From an uncultured Treponema sp. (GTDB lineage: Bacteria > Spirochaetota > Spirochaetia > Treponematales > Treponemataceae): a stretch of DNA of 34,238 bases. The DNA is taken from positions 1-34,238 of the forward strand of contig CAMOWQ010000011.1 of the NCBI GenBank assembly GCA_946628495.1. The letters are read 5' to 3'. Of the stretch, positions 1-8,092 are shown in pieces. How positions within the stretch are numbered: position 1 is the stretch's first letter; every line of letters begins with the position of its first letter. Under the pieces are notes generated by a model. It saw only the letters and a program-made list of their open reading frames with translations, did no database searches and had not been told where the DNA came from. The position numbers and the translations under genes are program-made.

Positions 1-157
1 TCGGTGCCTGTGTATCTACTGCGGATCCAAGACCGATTGTACAAGATGAGAAAAATCCTAAAATTAAAAATATAAAACAAGACACTCCCAAAAGTCCTGT
101 TTTCCAATTCTTCCCCTCATCAGAATTCTTAAAAAAAATGTTACTCTTTTTTACCAT
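1..157 (-). CDS. Lipoprotein, N-terminal part only (runs off the window)
   Basis: Only the first 52 codons are inside the window. Translation from the ATG at 155-157 gives a charged N-region (MVKKSN...), a hydrophobic stretch at about residues 22-36 and a lipobox-like FFSSC with the cysteine at residue 39, followed by TIGLGSAVDT. This is a lipoprotein signal peptide of the relaxed spirochaetal type, so the mature protein is probably anchored in an envelope membrane. A strong purine-rich ribosome-binding site (AAGGAAGGA, 163-171) precedes the ATG at normal spacing, which supports the start. The mature domain is missing, so function is unknown. It is divergent from argA. Confidence 0.72.
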   Translation of the reverse strand, partial: MVKKSNIFFKNSDEGKNWKTGLLGVSCFIFLILGFFSSCTIGLGSAVDTQAP

Positions 158-415
158 AAATCGATCCTTCCTTAAGTTGCTAACAAATAAAATCCCAAAA
201 AATTAATTTATAAGTAACTACCTTAGATGTCATTAAAGTAAAGTTATGGAATTCTTAGAAAATTATAACAAAACATTATTTTTCATCGTAATTATAACAC
301 TGTGTTATATATTTTCAAATTTTTTTATTTTCGACGCATAATATTTATTTCATTACCCATTTTTATAATGCCTTTCTTTATTCTTACTGAAATAAGTGCA
401 TGTTCTTTTTAAATA

Positions 416-424
416 TGCTATATT
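416..424 (+). promoter_or_regulatory. Extended -10 promoter of argA, predicting a leaderless mRNA
   Basis: TGCTATATT matches the extended -10 form TGNTATAWT. Exactly 6 nt separate the -10 from the argA ATG at 431, so transcription should begin at or next to the start codon. No Shine-Dalgarno sequence precedes that ATG. No good -35 is visible. The rest of the 158-430 gap is AT-rich and I see no gene in it. Confidence 0.4.
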
Positions 425-430
425 TTCAAT

Positions 431-1768
431 ATGAAAAACTTTCAGACCAAAAAAGCCGAAAACATCAGGAATGTAATCCGCTATTTACAGAAATTTAAGA
501 ATGCACTCGTAGTTATATATATAGATGATAAAACTATTGAATCACCTTTATTTTCATCACACATAAGGGATATTGCTCTTATTCACGAAGCAGGATTAAA
601 AGTTGTGATTATTCCAGGCGCACGAAGCCGCATAGACGAACTGCTTTCTTCGGCAAATATAAAATGGTCTGTTACCGAAAGCATAAGAATCACACCTTCA
701 GAAGCAATGCCTATTATAAAAATGGCAGCTTTTGATGTTTCAAATTCCGTAATGACAAGCCTTGCTGCAAACAATATTACGGCAATCATTGGTAACTGGG
801 TGCGGGCACGTGCAAAAGGAATTATAAACGGTCTTGATTATGGTACGGCCGGTGATATAGAACGCCTTCAGACAGATGCAATCCGTACTGTTTTGAACGA
901 CGGTTTTATCCCGATTTTCCCTTGCATCGGATGGAATGCAGTTGGACATCCTTACAATATTTCTTCAACAACTCTTGCACAAAAAGTTGCAATCGCACTT
1001 AATTCCGACAAACTTTTCTATTTAACATTCGACGGCGGCATAAACACAGAAAATTTTAATATTCCTTCAGGTTTCTCGCTTTCAGAAAATGGTGATGTTC
1101 CTGCCATGAATATAGATGAAGTTGATGAATTTATTTCTAAAAATCCGCCTGAAAATTCAAAAAATTCCGAAATCATTTCCCTTTTAAAACTTGCTAAAGA
1201 AGCCTGTCTTAACAACGTTTCGCGAGTTCATATTTTAAATGGAAGACAAGATGGAGTTCTTCCATGCGAAATTTTCAGCGACCTTGGTTCAGGAACAATG
1301 ATTTACACAAGCGATTACGGCAAAATCCGCCCGATGGTTCAAACCGATATTCCGTCCGTTTTGCGTGTAATGAGGCCTTTTGTAGAAAACGGCAAACTTT
1401 TACCGCGTACAGAGCAGCAGCTTAACGCCACAATTAATGATTTTATTGTTTACGAAGTTGATGGAGGCGTTCATGCATGCTCCTGCCTTCACGAATACTC
1501 CGACGGTCAAATGGAAATTGCAGCCGTTGCCGTTGATGAAAGTTTTTCTCACATGGGAATCGGCCCTAAAATGATTCATCACTTTATAGAAACCGCCCGT
1601 GCCAGAAAAGCAAAATCTGTTTTTATAATGACAACTCAAGCTGCCGACTGGTTCGAAAAACTCGGTTTTGAACAGGATGATATTTCATCGCTCCCCGACG
1701 AACGCCGCCAGAAATGGACTCAAGAAAGAAATTCTAAAGTTTTCCGTCTTAAAAATTTGAATGAATAA
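431..1768 (+). CDS. argA: Amino-acid N-acetyltransferase (N-acetylglutamate synthase)
   Basis: Makes N-acetylglutamate from glutamate and acetyl-CoA, the first step of arginine synthesis, in the cytoplasm. The 445-aa length and end-to-end layout match classical ArgA (E. coli 443 aa). An amino-acid-kinase fold fills about residues 20-290, with the nucleotide/arginine-site-like stretch IIPGARSRIDELL near 60-72. A GNAT domain fills about 300-440, with the acetyl-CoA loop SFSHMGIG near 371-378 and TTQAADWFEKLGF near 411-423. The kinase-like domain normally senses arginine rather than acting as a kinase. The start is fixed by alignment of the first 25 residues with ArgA, although no ribosome-binding site is present. 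No other arg gene is nearby. Confidence 0.92.
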   Translation: MKNFQTKKAENIRNVIRYLQKFKNALVVIYIDDKTIESPLFSSHIRDIALIHEAGLKVVIIPGARSRIDELLSSANIKWSVTESIRITPSEAMPIIKMAAFDVSNSVMTSLAANNITAIIGNWVRARAKGIINGLDYGTAGDIERLQTDAIRTVLNDGFIPIFPCIGWNAVGHPYNISSTTLAQKVAIALNSDKLFYLTFDGGINTENFNIPSGFSLSENGDVPAMNIDEVDEFISKNPPENSKNSEIISLLKLAKEACLNNVSRVHILNGRQDGVLPCEIFSDLGSGTMIYTSDYGKIRPMVQTDIPSVLRVMRPFVENGKLLPRTEQQLNATINDFIVYEVDGGVHACSCLHEYSDGQMEIAAVAVDESFSHMGIGPKMIHHFIETARARKAKSVFIMTTQAADWFEKLGFEQDDISSLPDERRQKWTQERNSKVFRLKNLNE

Positions 1769-1830
1769 TACTCAAAATTATGTTATTTCTATTTATATAC
1801 AATTAATTTGAATAAAATGGAGAAGAAATC

Positions 1831-2988
1831 ATGAAACTTTATGCAGCAGACTTAAAATGGTACGGACGCACACTCGACAACGACGGAATCAGATATTTTG
1901 ATTATTCATCATCAGCATTTGAATTCTGTTTTATCGGAAAAAAAGCCTCATGCATTCTGAAAAGCGACCCCGAAAACGGTGACAATACAAACCTTGGAGT
2001 TGTTGCAGTTTATGTTTCTGAATTGAATTCTCCAGATGAATATAAAGGCAATTCATATTGGGAACACCTTGCAGAAAATCCTGTTAAAAAAATAATTCTC
2101 GATAAAAAGGAAAACAACTGCATTCTGTATGAATCTGACACAGAAAAAACAGTTGTAATTAAAGTTATAAAAATAAGCGAAGCAGCCTTCGGATATGCTG
2201 GCTTAAAAGAAGTAGAAATTGATGGAAAGCAGATTTTGCCAAAAGTAAAGGCTTCGGATAAAGCTGCCGCAAAAAATGGCACTGCAGACAACTCAACAGG
2301 CAATGCACACTCAAAAAATGCCCCGAAAATCGAAATAATCGGTGATTCCATAACATGCGGCTACGGAATAGAAGGCGTTTGGGAAAAAGACACCTTTACA
2401 ACTTCTCAGGAACGCGCAGATAAATCTTATGCCTTCTTAACCGCCCGTGCCCTCAATGCAGAATTCCAGTGCGTAAGCTGGAGCGGCATAGGAATCATTT
2501 CAAAATACGTAGACGCTTCTGTAAACCTTCCAGACAATCAGATTGTAATGCCGCTCTTGTGGCCATATACAGACCGCAATCTTTCAAGAAAACTTGGAAT
2601 TGAACCGGAAATCTGGAATTCAGAACGATTTTCACCAGATATAGTAATCGTTCATCTTGGAACCAACGACGCAAGTTTTACAAGAAAAATCGAAGAACGG
2701 GTTTCTGCTTACATTTGCGGATTACGACAGTTTTTCGAAGCAATTCACAGGCGTTCTCCAAATGCAAAAATCTGCGCATGCCTTGGCGTAATGGGACAGG
2801 ATTTATGCGATCCTGCACAGAAAGCCCTGGAAGAATTCAGCATGGATTTCCCAAGCGTGCCTGTAAAGTTTGTAAAATTCCCTGTTCAGGATGAAAAGGA
2901 CGGCATCGCAGCAGACTGGCATCCATCCGCAAAAACACACGAAAAAATCGCAGGAATTCTTACAGAAGAACTTAAAAAGTGGAATTAA
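1831..2988 (+). CDS. SGNH-fold carbohydrate esterase, CE2-like acetylesterase
   Basis: A 385-aa protein with the two-domain plan of family CE2 deacetylases: an N-terminal beta-sandwich (about 1-140), a low-complexity A/K/N/S/T linker (about 141-163) and a C-terminal SGNH hydrolase domain. Visible catalytic features are GDSITCGYG with Ser173, HLGTNDAS with Asn279 in the oxyanion hole, and DWHPS with Asp362/His364. CE2 enzymes remove acetyl groups from plant polysaccharides or their oligosaccharides. There is no signal peptide, so I infer it acts in the cytoplasm on imported acetylated oligosaccharides. GGAG lies a normal distance before the ATG. It follows argA by 62 bp with no terminator seen between, but the functions are unrelated. 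Confidence 0.85.
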   Translation: MKLYAADLKWYGRTLDNDGIRYFDYSSSAFEFCFIGKKASCILKSDPENGDNTNLGVVAVYVSELNSPDEYKGNSYWEHLAENPVKKIILDKKENNCILYESDTEKTVVIKVIKISEAAFGYAGLKEVEIDGKQILPKVKASDKAAAKNGTADNSTGNAHSKNAPKIEIIGDSITCGYGIEGVWEKDTFTTSQERADKSYAFLTARALNAEFQCVSWSGIGIISKYVDASVNLPDNQIVMPLLWPYTDRNLSRKLGIEPEIWNSERFSPDIVIVHLGTNDASFTRKIEERVSAYICGLRQFFEAIHRRSPNAKICACLGVMGQDLCDPAQKALEEFSMDFPSVPVKFVKFPVQDEKDGIAADWHPSAKTHEKIAGILTEELKKWN

Positions 2989-3000
2989 TCGTATAAGATT

Positions 3001-3213
3001 TTACTCCACCCCATCCTCCGTTTCAAAAAATAATTCATCTGCGTTTTTAAGACGATTGATTGTTCCCATGCAAATTTCTTGCGCACTGTCTGCTTCTATT
3101 TTCTGTTTGATATAGCGGACATAAGCGGCAAAAAGTTCTGCATTCATCGACATTCCATTTTTCAAAATCGTTTTCAGCAGAAGATTCAAGATAATTATCT
3201 GCAATTTCAGAAA
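3001..3213 (-). pseudogene. 3' part of a small decayed gene, cut off by the IS element
   Basis: Read leftwards, this holds the C-terminal half of a protein of about 100 residues ending ...RLKNADELFFETEDGVE. Its 5' half lies on the far side of the transposable element (6229-6322). When the element and one copy of the 8-bp duplication are removed, a frame runs across the junction as LFISEIADNYLESSAENDF. A further frame change is needed after FEKW to enter the frame of the C-terminal part, so the gene carries damage besides the insertion. I do not recognise the family. Confidence 0.6.
3206..3213. repeat. Target-site duplication, left copy
   Basis: TTCAGAAA abuts the left inverted end and is repeated exactly at 6229-6236 next to the right end. 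Eight base pairs is the usual duplication length for the IS1595 family. Confidence 0.88.
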
Positions 3214-3238
3214 GGCTATGTCTTGAAATAAAGTGGTT
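3214..3238 (+). repeat. Left terminal inverted repeat of the IS1595-family element
   Basis: Begins GGCTATGTCTTGAAAT. It matches the inverted right end (6204-6228) at about 22 of 25 positions. It directly abuts the left copy of the target duplication. Confidence 0.85.
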
Positions 3239-3263
3239 ATGTTTAAATATTAACTAATTATGT

Positions 3264-3674
3264 ATGGGAATAAATAAAAACGAATTAAACTTAATGTTTG
3301 AAGCGGTTTATTCTCTTGCTAAAAAGTTGCAAGAGGGTAAAGGACTTAACGATACTGTCTATTTAATTTATCAAGCGAATGGACATTGGGGGTTCGTACC
3401 TAGGCTTGACGAAAATCAGAAGGAAGCGCCTGAACTAGGTAAAAAAGGTCGTTCCAAAACAACAGCCAGCTTAAATCACATAACATACACAGTAGAACGT
3501 TCTGAATTAAAAGAAGAAAAGTCAAAACAAGCCGTATTAGCAAATTTAAAAGCAGAAGTTGAGAAGCTCTGCAAGGACAACGTTATTTCTGAAACTGTTC
3601 TTGCCGGATACAATAATCATAAAGTAATTTGGTGTTTCGGTGACAAGCTTGCAGAAAAAGGTCTTAAAGTGTAG
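3264..3674 (+). CDS. Hypothetical passenger protein of the IS element (136 aa)
   Basis: Not recognised. A soluble, lysine- and glutamate-rich 136-aa protein with no signal peptide or membrane segment. Residues about 1-25 and 75-120 look helical, and a central aromatic stretch reads NGHWGFVPRLDE. It starts only 26 bp inside the left inverted repeat and has no clear ribosome-binding site, so the ATG at 3264 is the best available but unproven start. It faces away from the left end and converges with the 259-aa gene (16-bp gap). A role in transposition, or as cargo useful to the host, is possible; nothing in the sequence decides. Confidence 0.6.
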   Translation: MGINKNELNLMFEAVYSLAKKLQEGKGLNDTVYLIYQANGHWGFVPRLDENQKEAPELGKKGRSKTTASLNHITYTVERSELKEEKSKQAVLANLKAEVEKLCKDNVISETVLAGYNNHKVIWCFGDKLAEKGLKV

Positions 3675-3689
3675 CTTATTTTGAAGCAA

Positions 3690-4469
3690 TTATAACAGTC
3701 CGTCAATGTCATAATCTGACGGACTAACGCCAAAATAACTACTAACAGTTGCCAAGCTTTGGCTAGGAAGTTCTGTGTACCAATAGGGCTTCTTGTTTTT
3801 CATCTCTATTGGTAAATCTAATCCGTTCTTTGTTACCTTGCAAACCCTTGTATTATCAAAGCTTGAAAAATTATAATTTTCTTCAAAACAGATTACATAA
3901 GTGTCATAACCATTTTCTTCGTCTTCTGTAATTGGGGTATAATGCAACCCGTCCTTTGGAAATTCTTTCCAAGTAGAGTTACGTGCGTAGCTAAAAATGG
4001 TTTTACTCAACTCTTTATCCGTAATAGATTGTTCTTCAAAAATCTTATTTTTGAACATTAATTTCTTTTCAAGCTGGTGGTATCTAACCTTCAAAAGGCG
4101 ATTCATGTAATTATTATAGTAATCCATACTATAGACAGAAATACATCCTTTCATAAAAGAAAGTGGCAGTTTGTATGTGTTTATAGGTCTTATGGTTGTA
4201 AATTCATAGCAAAGATTGAGTTTTGTATTTAACCAGAGAAAATGATTCGGATGCTTTCGGTTTGGATTTAGCCATTTAGGTATGTAAATAATTTTAACGT
4301 CTTTCCAGTTTCTAAGCTTTGCTTTTATTGCTTCAAAAAGACAGTTTGAAATAAAAGGCTTAGAGTGTGGAGTCCCAGATTTAGCTAAAATTTCAGGTGT
4401 TTCTAGTTCTTTAATTGAAAACTGAAAAAGTACATTGTCTACTACTGTTGGAACTACGTTTTTTCGCAT
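3690..4469 (-). CDS. Hypothetical passenger protein of the IS element (259 aa)
   Basis: Not recognised. It is rich in Tyr, Asn and Lys, with no signal peptide, no convincing membrane segment and no catalytic motif I can name. Distinctive stretches are IIYIPKWLNPNRKHPNHFLW near residues 60-79 and a C-terminal SSYFGVSPSDYDIDGLL. A good ribosome-binding site (AGAGGT) precedes the ATG at 4467-4469. It lies between two genes of the opposite strand, all inside the transposable element. The 143-bp gap to the 170-aa gene must hold both divergent promoters. Confidence 0.65.
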   Translation of the reverse strand: MRKNVVPTVVDNVLFQFSIKELETPEILAKSGTPHSKPFISNCLFEAIKAKLRNWKDVKIIYIPKWLNPNRKHPNHFLWLNTKLNLCYEFTTIRPINTYKLPLSFMKGCISVYSMDYYNNYMNRLLKVRYHQLEKKLMFKNKIFEEQSITDKELSKTIFSYARNSTWKEFPKDGLHYTPITEDEENGYDTYVICFEENYNFSSFDNTRVCKVTKNGLDLPIEMKNKKPYWYTELPSQSLATVSSYFGVSPSDYDIDGLL

Positions 4470-4612
4470 TATTTTACCTCTTTTAGTTTAAATATTATAA
4501 TTCTTCATACATTTACCCTGTAAAACTATCTATTCAAAAAAACTCCATCTATTTAAGATAGTGCAGTTTTTGCATTTCGTAAAACTAAATTCATTAGTGA
4601 GGATATTAACTA

Positions 4613-5125
4613 ATGAAAATTGAATTTACAAAACTGCCAACTATTGGTGGAAAAATTCAAGTTAGCTTAGATGGTGGACAATCTTTCACAGATTATAACA
4701 TTGAAGACATACATGATTCTGGTATCCCTTTGGACGATAACCAGGATTATGAGAAAATCCAAATTCGAGGTCCGGCAAACCTTCTTAAAAATTTGAATGT
4801 ATTGAAAAACATAAAAATAGATGGAACAAACGGAAGCTCCTCAGAAAATACGATAGATAGCCGTTTTATAGAAATTGAAAGGTATGAGACCTTTGAGGAG
4901 GGACAAACCTATGTAGGTTATAGTAAAAACCCTACAAAAGGTGGCGGATGGCATGAGTCTTCTATGATTTTTGTAGAGGGACCATCTGGGTATTATTCCA
5001 TTCTATATGGTAATGATTGTATTTCATCAGTAGAAATAATTAGTTCAGATGTAAATGATTTTGAACGTAATGGTTATGTTCTTCCGCATCAAAGGATTTT
5101 TAAGCTTAATACACGTGGCTTTTAA
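4613..5125 (+). CDS. Hypothetical passenger protein of the IS element (170 aa)
   Basis: Not recognised. An acidic 170-aa protein with an apparent N-terminal beta-rich part: VSLDGGQSFTDYNIEDI near residues 18-34 resembles short beta-sandwich modules, and the EKIQIRGPANLL stretch follows. A second part (about 85-165) has VGYSKNPTKGGGWHESSMIF and GPSGYYSILYGND. No signal peptide, so it is not obviously exported. GTGAGGA about 10 nt before the ATG supports the start. Its stop codon directly abuts that of the convergent transposase, so the two are packed with no spare base, as expected of a co-evolved element rather than a chance capture. Confidence 0.65.
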   Translation: MKIEFTKLPTIGGKIQVSLDGGQSFTDYNIEDIHDSGIPLDDNQDYEKIQIRGPANLLKNLNVLKNIKIDGTNGSSSENTIDSRFIEIERYETFEEGQTYVGYSKNPTKGGGWHESSMIFVEGPSGYYSILYGNDCISSVEIISSDVNDFERNGYVLPHQRIFKLNTRGF

Positions 5126-5134
5126 TTAAGCCAC
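5115..5134. terminator. Hairpin between convergent passenger and transposase genes
   Basis: Stem GTGGCTT / AAGCCAC (7 bp) with a 6-nt AT loop spans both stop codons. T-rich tracts are weak, so it is at best a short bidirectional terminator or mRNA-end stabiliser. Confidence 0.4.
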
Positions 5135-6157
5135 TGGCAAAGGGCTTCTTTCGGAAAGTTCTTTAGATTTTACGGTTTTATTCGTGCAGAACACGAAAGC
5201 CGATAAGATTTCAGATTTCTTTTCGTAAGGGTCTTTTGCCCAGTTCACGAAATTATGCCATACCAAATAGTTATCCAGGTATTTGGTCGCTACGCCATGA
5301 AAGCGGACTATCCAAGTTTTCAAAATACTGTGATAACTGTTGATGTGCTGAACGTGAAAAATTCCTTTCTTAGATTTTCCAGTTTTTAACTGGATAAGTT
5401 CAAGTTTATTTTCCTTAGCAAACTTCTGATAAGAATGGTGTGCATCTGCACATAAAACTGAATTAATGGCGATGTGTCCAGAAAAAACTTCCGAAAGATT
5501 TTTAGTAGAAACACGTCCCAAGTTTGAAGGCTTTGCAATAGATAGCCCTTCTTGTGTAACTGCACAAGGAACGCATACTTTTTCGTGTGAAATACCACGG
5601 ATGTGTGTATCATTTCCACGCTTGTGTGCTTCACGCGGCATAATGAATCCGTCCATTCTGTGATTACCTTTAAATGATACTGCAAAGAAAGTTTCGTCGG
5701 CTTCTACTACGCCAGAAAGTTCTACGGAATTGTGCATTACTTGTAATGCGTCCAGAATCTTGTGTCGCCATTTGAAAGCTGTGTCTTTGCAGATGCCACA
5801 GATGGCTGCCGATTTTCTAACAGATAATCCAGAAATCATGCAGTCTACGTATTTCTGCCAGATTTCCAAAGTCTTCTTGCTTGAATGTGTGATTGTATTT
5901 GTAGATGCAGAAAAACTCTTTTTGCAGTCTGCACAGAAGAAACGCTGCATAGTTTTGTTGAAGCCGTTTCTGCGAACTTTTTTAGAATTGCAACGTGGAC
6001 AGAAAACGCCTGTACCGAAACGCTTTTCTGTGATAAAATCACTGAACGAAGCGTCAAAAAGTTTAAGGCTTTTGATTGCGTCGATTACTTTTCGTGCTTC
6101 GGCTTTTGGTAAAGACTGGATTTTGCTTATTATTTCTTATGTGATTACGTCTGTCAT
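5126..6157 (-). pseudogene. IS1595-family (ISXO2-type) transposase, stop codon at codon 7
   Basis: The frame encodes a DDE-type transposase of the ISXO2/IS1595 kind. It has a zinc-ribbon (CPRC...CADC), a helix-turn-helix-like SGLSVRKSAAICGI segment, VEADETFF (first Asp), CADAHHSYQKF (second Asp) and the family's C-terminal pattern HINSYHSILKTW...FHGVATKYLDNYLVWHNF. The natural ATG appears to be at 6155-6157, but codon 7 is TAA (6137-6139). From there the frame is open through the whole zinc-ribbon and catalytic domain. The first ATG after the stop (5948-5950, 274 aa) would cut the zinc-ribbon in half. I see no good alternative start between. Either a recent nonsense mutation or initiation at a rare codon. 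Confidence 0.85.
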
Positions 6158-6180
6158 AACACTTTATAACATAGTGCGTT

Positions 6181-6196
6181 TTTGACAAACGTCAAA
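6181..6196. promoter_or_regulatory. Inverted repeat upstream of the transposase
   Basis: TTTGACAAACGTCAAA has a 6-bp stem around AAAC and lies 24 bp upstream of the transposase ATG. The same interval holds TGTTATAAA, an extended -10-like element 5 nt before that ATG. The repeat is well placed for autoregulation. Confidence 0.35.
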
Positions 6197-6203
6197 TTTT
6201 CCT

Positions 6204-6228
6204 ACCACTTTTTTTTCAGAACATAGCC
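6204..6228 (-). repeat. Right terminal inverted repeat of the IS1595-family element
   Basis: Read inwards it begins GGCTATGTTCTGAAAA, the inverted partner of 3214-3238. It is followed outward by the second target duplication copy at 6229-6236 (TTCAGAAA). Confidence 0.85.
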
Positions 6229-6322
6229 TTCAGAAATAAACAGCCCTTCTATACCGTCAACAACCATCCTAAGCAGCAATTTCATTTTTTTGTTTTTCCG
6301 TAAAAGTCTTAAATTTTTGCAT
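6229..6322 (-). pseudogene. 5' part of the small gene interrupted by the IS element
   Basis: An ATG at 6320-6322 follows AGGAG by 5 nt and opens as MQKFKTFTEKQKNEIAA before a stop. A shift in the A-run after ...TEKQK would instead enter the frame MKLLLRMVVDGIEGLFIS, which continues into the 3' piece at 3205 once the IS is removed. The gene therefore has at least two frame breaks and the insertion. Intact, it would encode roughly 100 residues. It lay just downstream of the AAA-ATPase gene in the same direction. Confidence 0.55.
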
Positions 6323-6327
6323 AATAA

Positions 6328-6358
6328 CTCCTGTGAGAGCCCACCCGGCAGGCAGATT
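6328..6358 (-). repeat. Leader hairpin/ribosome-binding-site repeat, copy 1
   Basis: On the minus strand this reads TCTGCCTGCCGGGTGGGC, then CTCTCACAGGAG, just before the pseudogene ATG. It is the more diverged relative of the 34-bp units at 8093-8126 and 16436-16469. All three are GC-rich hairpins ending in CACAGGAG. Confidence 0.55.
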
Positions 6359-6361
6359 TTG

Positions 6362-7933
6362 TCACTCGATAATCCATTCATTCAGCTGTTCATCCGCACT
6401 GGAATAATTTGCTGCAATTTTCACAATTTTCCGACCATCAAGTTCTTCATTTTTATATGCAATCGGATAATCTTTACTGTTTATCTGCTCCATTGCTTCT
6501 TTTGCAGTTTTATCCATCTTGAACTCAAAAATATAAACTGCATCTTTTTCCCAGACAACAGCATCACTTCTGCCCTTACCGTTTTGCACTTCACACAGAA
6601 CAAACTCACCCATCAATTTAAAGATGAGCCAGACAAATGCCTGACAGTTTAATTCATAATGTCGCTGATTTGTCTGCTTTGGAGCGGCGGCGAATATATT
6701 ATTAATCCGCTGCATAAATTCATTTACTTTGCCGGCACAAAGCTCGCGAATAAAATTCAAAACTTCAATATTACTTGTTTTTTCTTCATAACCCGCATAT
6801 AACGGAATAAGATTTTCGTAAAACCCGTATTTTACTTCTTCATTCGGGAGTCCAAGCGTAAAGCTTCTAAAATCCTTGTCATAAGATTTTATAGTGATGT
6901 ATCCAGTCTGATAAAGCATTGGAACCGGGTCAGTTGCTGTAAGGCGATAATTTTCTAGAGTTCTATAACCAATTTCAATTTCATTTTCAAGGGTTGTGAA
7001 ATCAAAATCAATATCTCGAATCATTTTTGTAAGGAATGTTGGAGTACCTGTTGAGAACCAGTAACTGCCAAAAGATTTATTGAAGAATGCATTCATCAGA
7101 CTGAATGGATTATAAATATCTTCTCTGGTATCTGGTGAAAAATGATATCCATCATAATTCTTTTTAAGCTCAGAAAGGCACTGTTCTTCAGTCATATCAT
7201 TATTTTGTGCCATTTCTTTGATTTCCGGAACAAATCTTTCTTTAAGTTCAGACTGTGATATTCCGCAAACTGTAGAAAAATCATCGGAAAGTGAAATATC
7301 ATTCAGATTATTCAAATCAGAAAAAATACTTACCTTATCAAACCTCGTAACTCCAGTAATAAATGCAAACCTGATATATTTATCTTCGCTTTTCAGATTT
7401 CCATAAAAACCTTTGAGGGCATCACGAATTTCGCCTTTAAGATTAGAATCAATCACATTCTGCAAAAGTGGTTTGTCATATTCATCCACCAGAACAACAA
7501 CCTGATTTCCTGTTTTTTCAAAAGCAGCTTTTATAAGATTTCTAAAACGTATTGCAATATCTTTTGATTCTGTACGCTTTCCATATAACTCTTCATATTC
7601 AGAAAGCATGTCATCCATCTGTATGAGTAAATCTTCATAGGTTTTATAATTTTTGCCAGTAAAATCCAGATAAATGACAGGATATTGTTTCCATTCAGTT
7701 TCAGTTTCTGAGATTGAAAGTCCATCAAATAAGTCTTTACGGCCTTCAAAATAACTGCGCAAAGTGGAAAGAAAAAGCGATTTACCAAAACGACGGGGAC
7801 GACTCAGAAAATAAGGTTTTCCTACACGCACCAGTTTTTCAATAAACTGAGTTTTATCAACATAAATACAGTTCTTTGTGCGGAGTTCTTCAAATGTCTG
7901 AATGCCAATCGGCAGGTTTCGTCTTTCGCTCAT
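6362..7933 (-). CDS. AAA-ATPase-like protein with C-terminal PD-(D/E)XK nuclease-like domain
   Basis: A 523-aa member of the large AAA-ATPase_like / PDDEXK_9 family common in gut anaerobes. It opens with the family signature LPIGIQTFEELRTKNCIYVDKT. It has a Walker A SRPRRFGKSLFLSTL near residue 45, a Walker B VVVLVDEYDKPLL near 145 and the FITGVTRFDKVSIFSDLNNL stretch. The C-terminal domain has GRSDAVV...YIFEFKMDKTAKEAMEQI, the D-(E)FK core of a PD-(D/E)XK nuclease-like fold. The physiological role of this family is unsettled; it is often multicopy and proposed to be mobile or defence-related. I chose the ATG at 7931-7933, where the conserved signature begins, over an upstream one that would add 25 unlike residues. 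Confidence 0.85.
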   Translation of the reverse strand: MSERRNLPIGIQTFEELRTKNCIYVDKTQFIEKLVRVGKPYFLSRPRRFGKSLFLSTLRSYFEGRKDLFDGLSISETETEWKQYPVIYLDFTGKNYKTYEDLLIQMDDMLSEYEELYGKRTESKDIAIRFRNLIKAAFEKTGNQVVVLVDEYDKPLLQNVIDSNLKGEIRDALKGFYGNLKSEDKYIRFAFITGVTRFDKVSIFSDLNNLNDISLSDDFSTVCGISQSELKERFVPEIKEMAQNNDMTEEQCLSELKKNYDGYHFSPDTREDIYNPFSLMNAFFNKSFGSYWFSTGTPTFLTKMIRDIDFDFTTLENEIEIGYRTLENYRLTATDPVPMLYQTGYITIKSYDKDFRSFTLGLPNEEVKYGFYENLIPLYAGYEEKTSNIEVLNFIRELCAGKVNEFMQRINNIFAAAPKQTNQRHYELNCQAFVWLIFKLMGEFVLCEVQNGKGRSDAVVWEKDAVYIFEFKMDKTAKEAMEQINSKDYPIAYKNEELDGRKIVKIAANYSSADEQLNEWIIE

Positions 7934-7939
7934 ACTAAT

Positions 7940-7948
7940 ATTATACCA
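7940..7948 (-). promoter_or_regulatory. Extended -10 promoter, leaderless start of the AAA-ATPase gene
   Basis: On the minus strand TGGTATAAT is a perfect extended -10, and 6 nt separate it from the ATG. Transcription should start on the ATG. No Shine-Dalgarno sequence is present. The geometry is the same as at argA. Confidence 0.5.
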
Positions 7949-8092
7949 CAGAACATTAGTAATTACACCACAAAACATTTTACACTGCCTGACACACCTC
8001 TTCTCCACAAAATTCCAAATTTTTTAATAAAAATGTACTTTTTTTTGATATTCAATCTAATCTGTATAGAATGTATACTTAACTAATTAAAA

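Larger units (their letters stand above)
3214..6228. mobile_element. Complete IS1595-family element with three passenger genes
   Basis: A 3,015-bp element bounded by 25-bp imperfect inverted repeats (3214-3238 and 6204-6228, both beginning GGCTATGT and ending AAAGTGGT when read inwards) and flanked by a perfect 8-bp duplication, TTCAGAAA. Content in order: a 136-aa gene (+), a 259-aa gene (-), a 170-aa gene (+) and an ISXO2-type transposase (-). Simple IS1595-family elements are about 0.7-1.1 kb; some subgroups are known to carry passenger genes and this fits that style. It sits inside a small gene (3001-3213 plus 6229-6322). The transposase has an early in-frame stop, so mobility now is doubtful, but the intact ends and duplication suggest a fairly recent insertion. 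Confidence 0.87.

Noticed and set aside
2891-3115. Plus-strand 74-aa frame overlapping the esterase end
   Set aside because: Overlaps the conserved DWHPS catalytic block in another frame and shows no ribosome-binding site.
5386-6185. Several frames on both strands overlapping the transposase
   Set aside because: All overlap the conserved zinc-ribbon/DDE frame and lack recognisable domains.
7933-8008. Upstream 25-codon extension of the AAA-ATPase
   Set aside because: The added residues do not resemble the family, and an extended -10 promoter lies within the extension.
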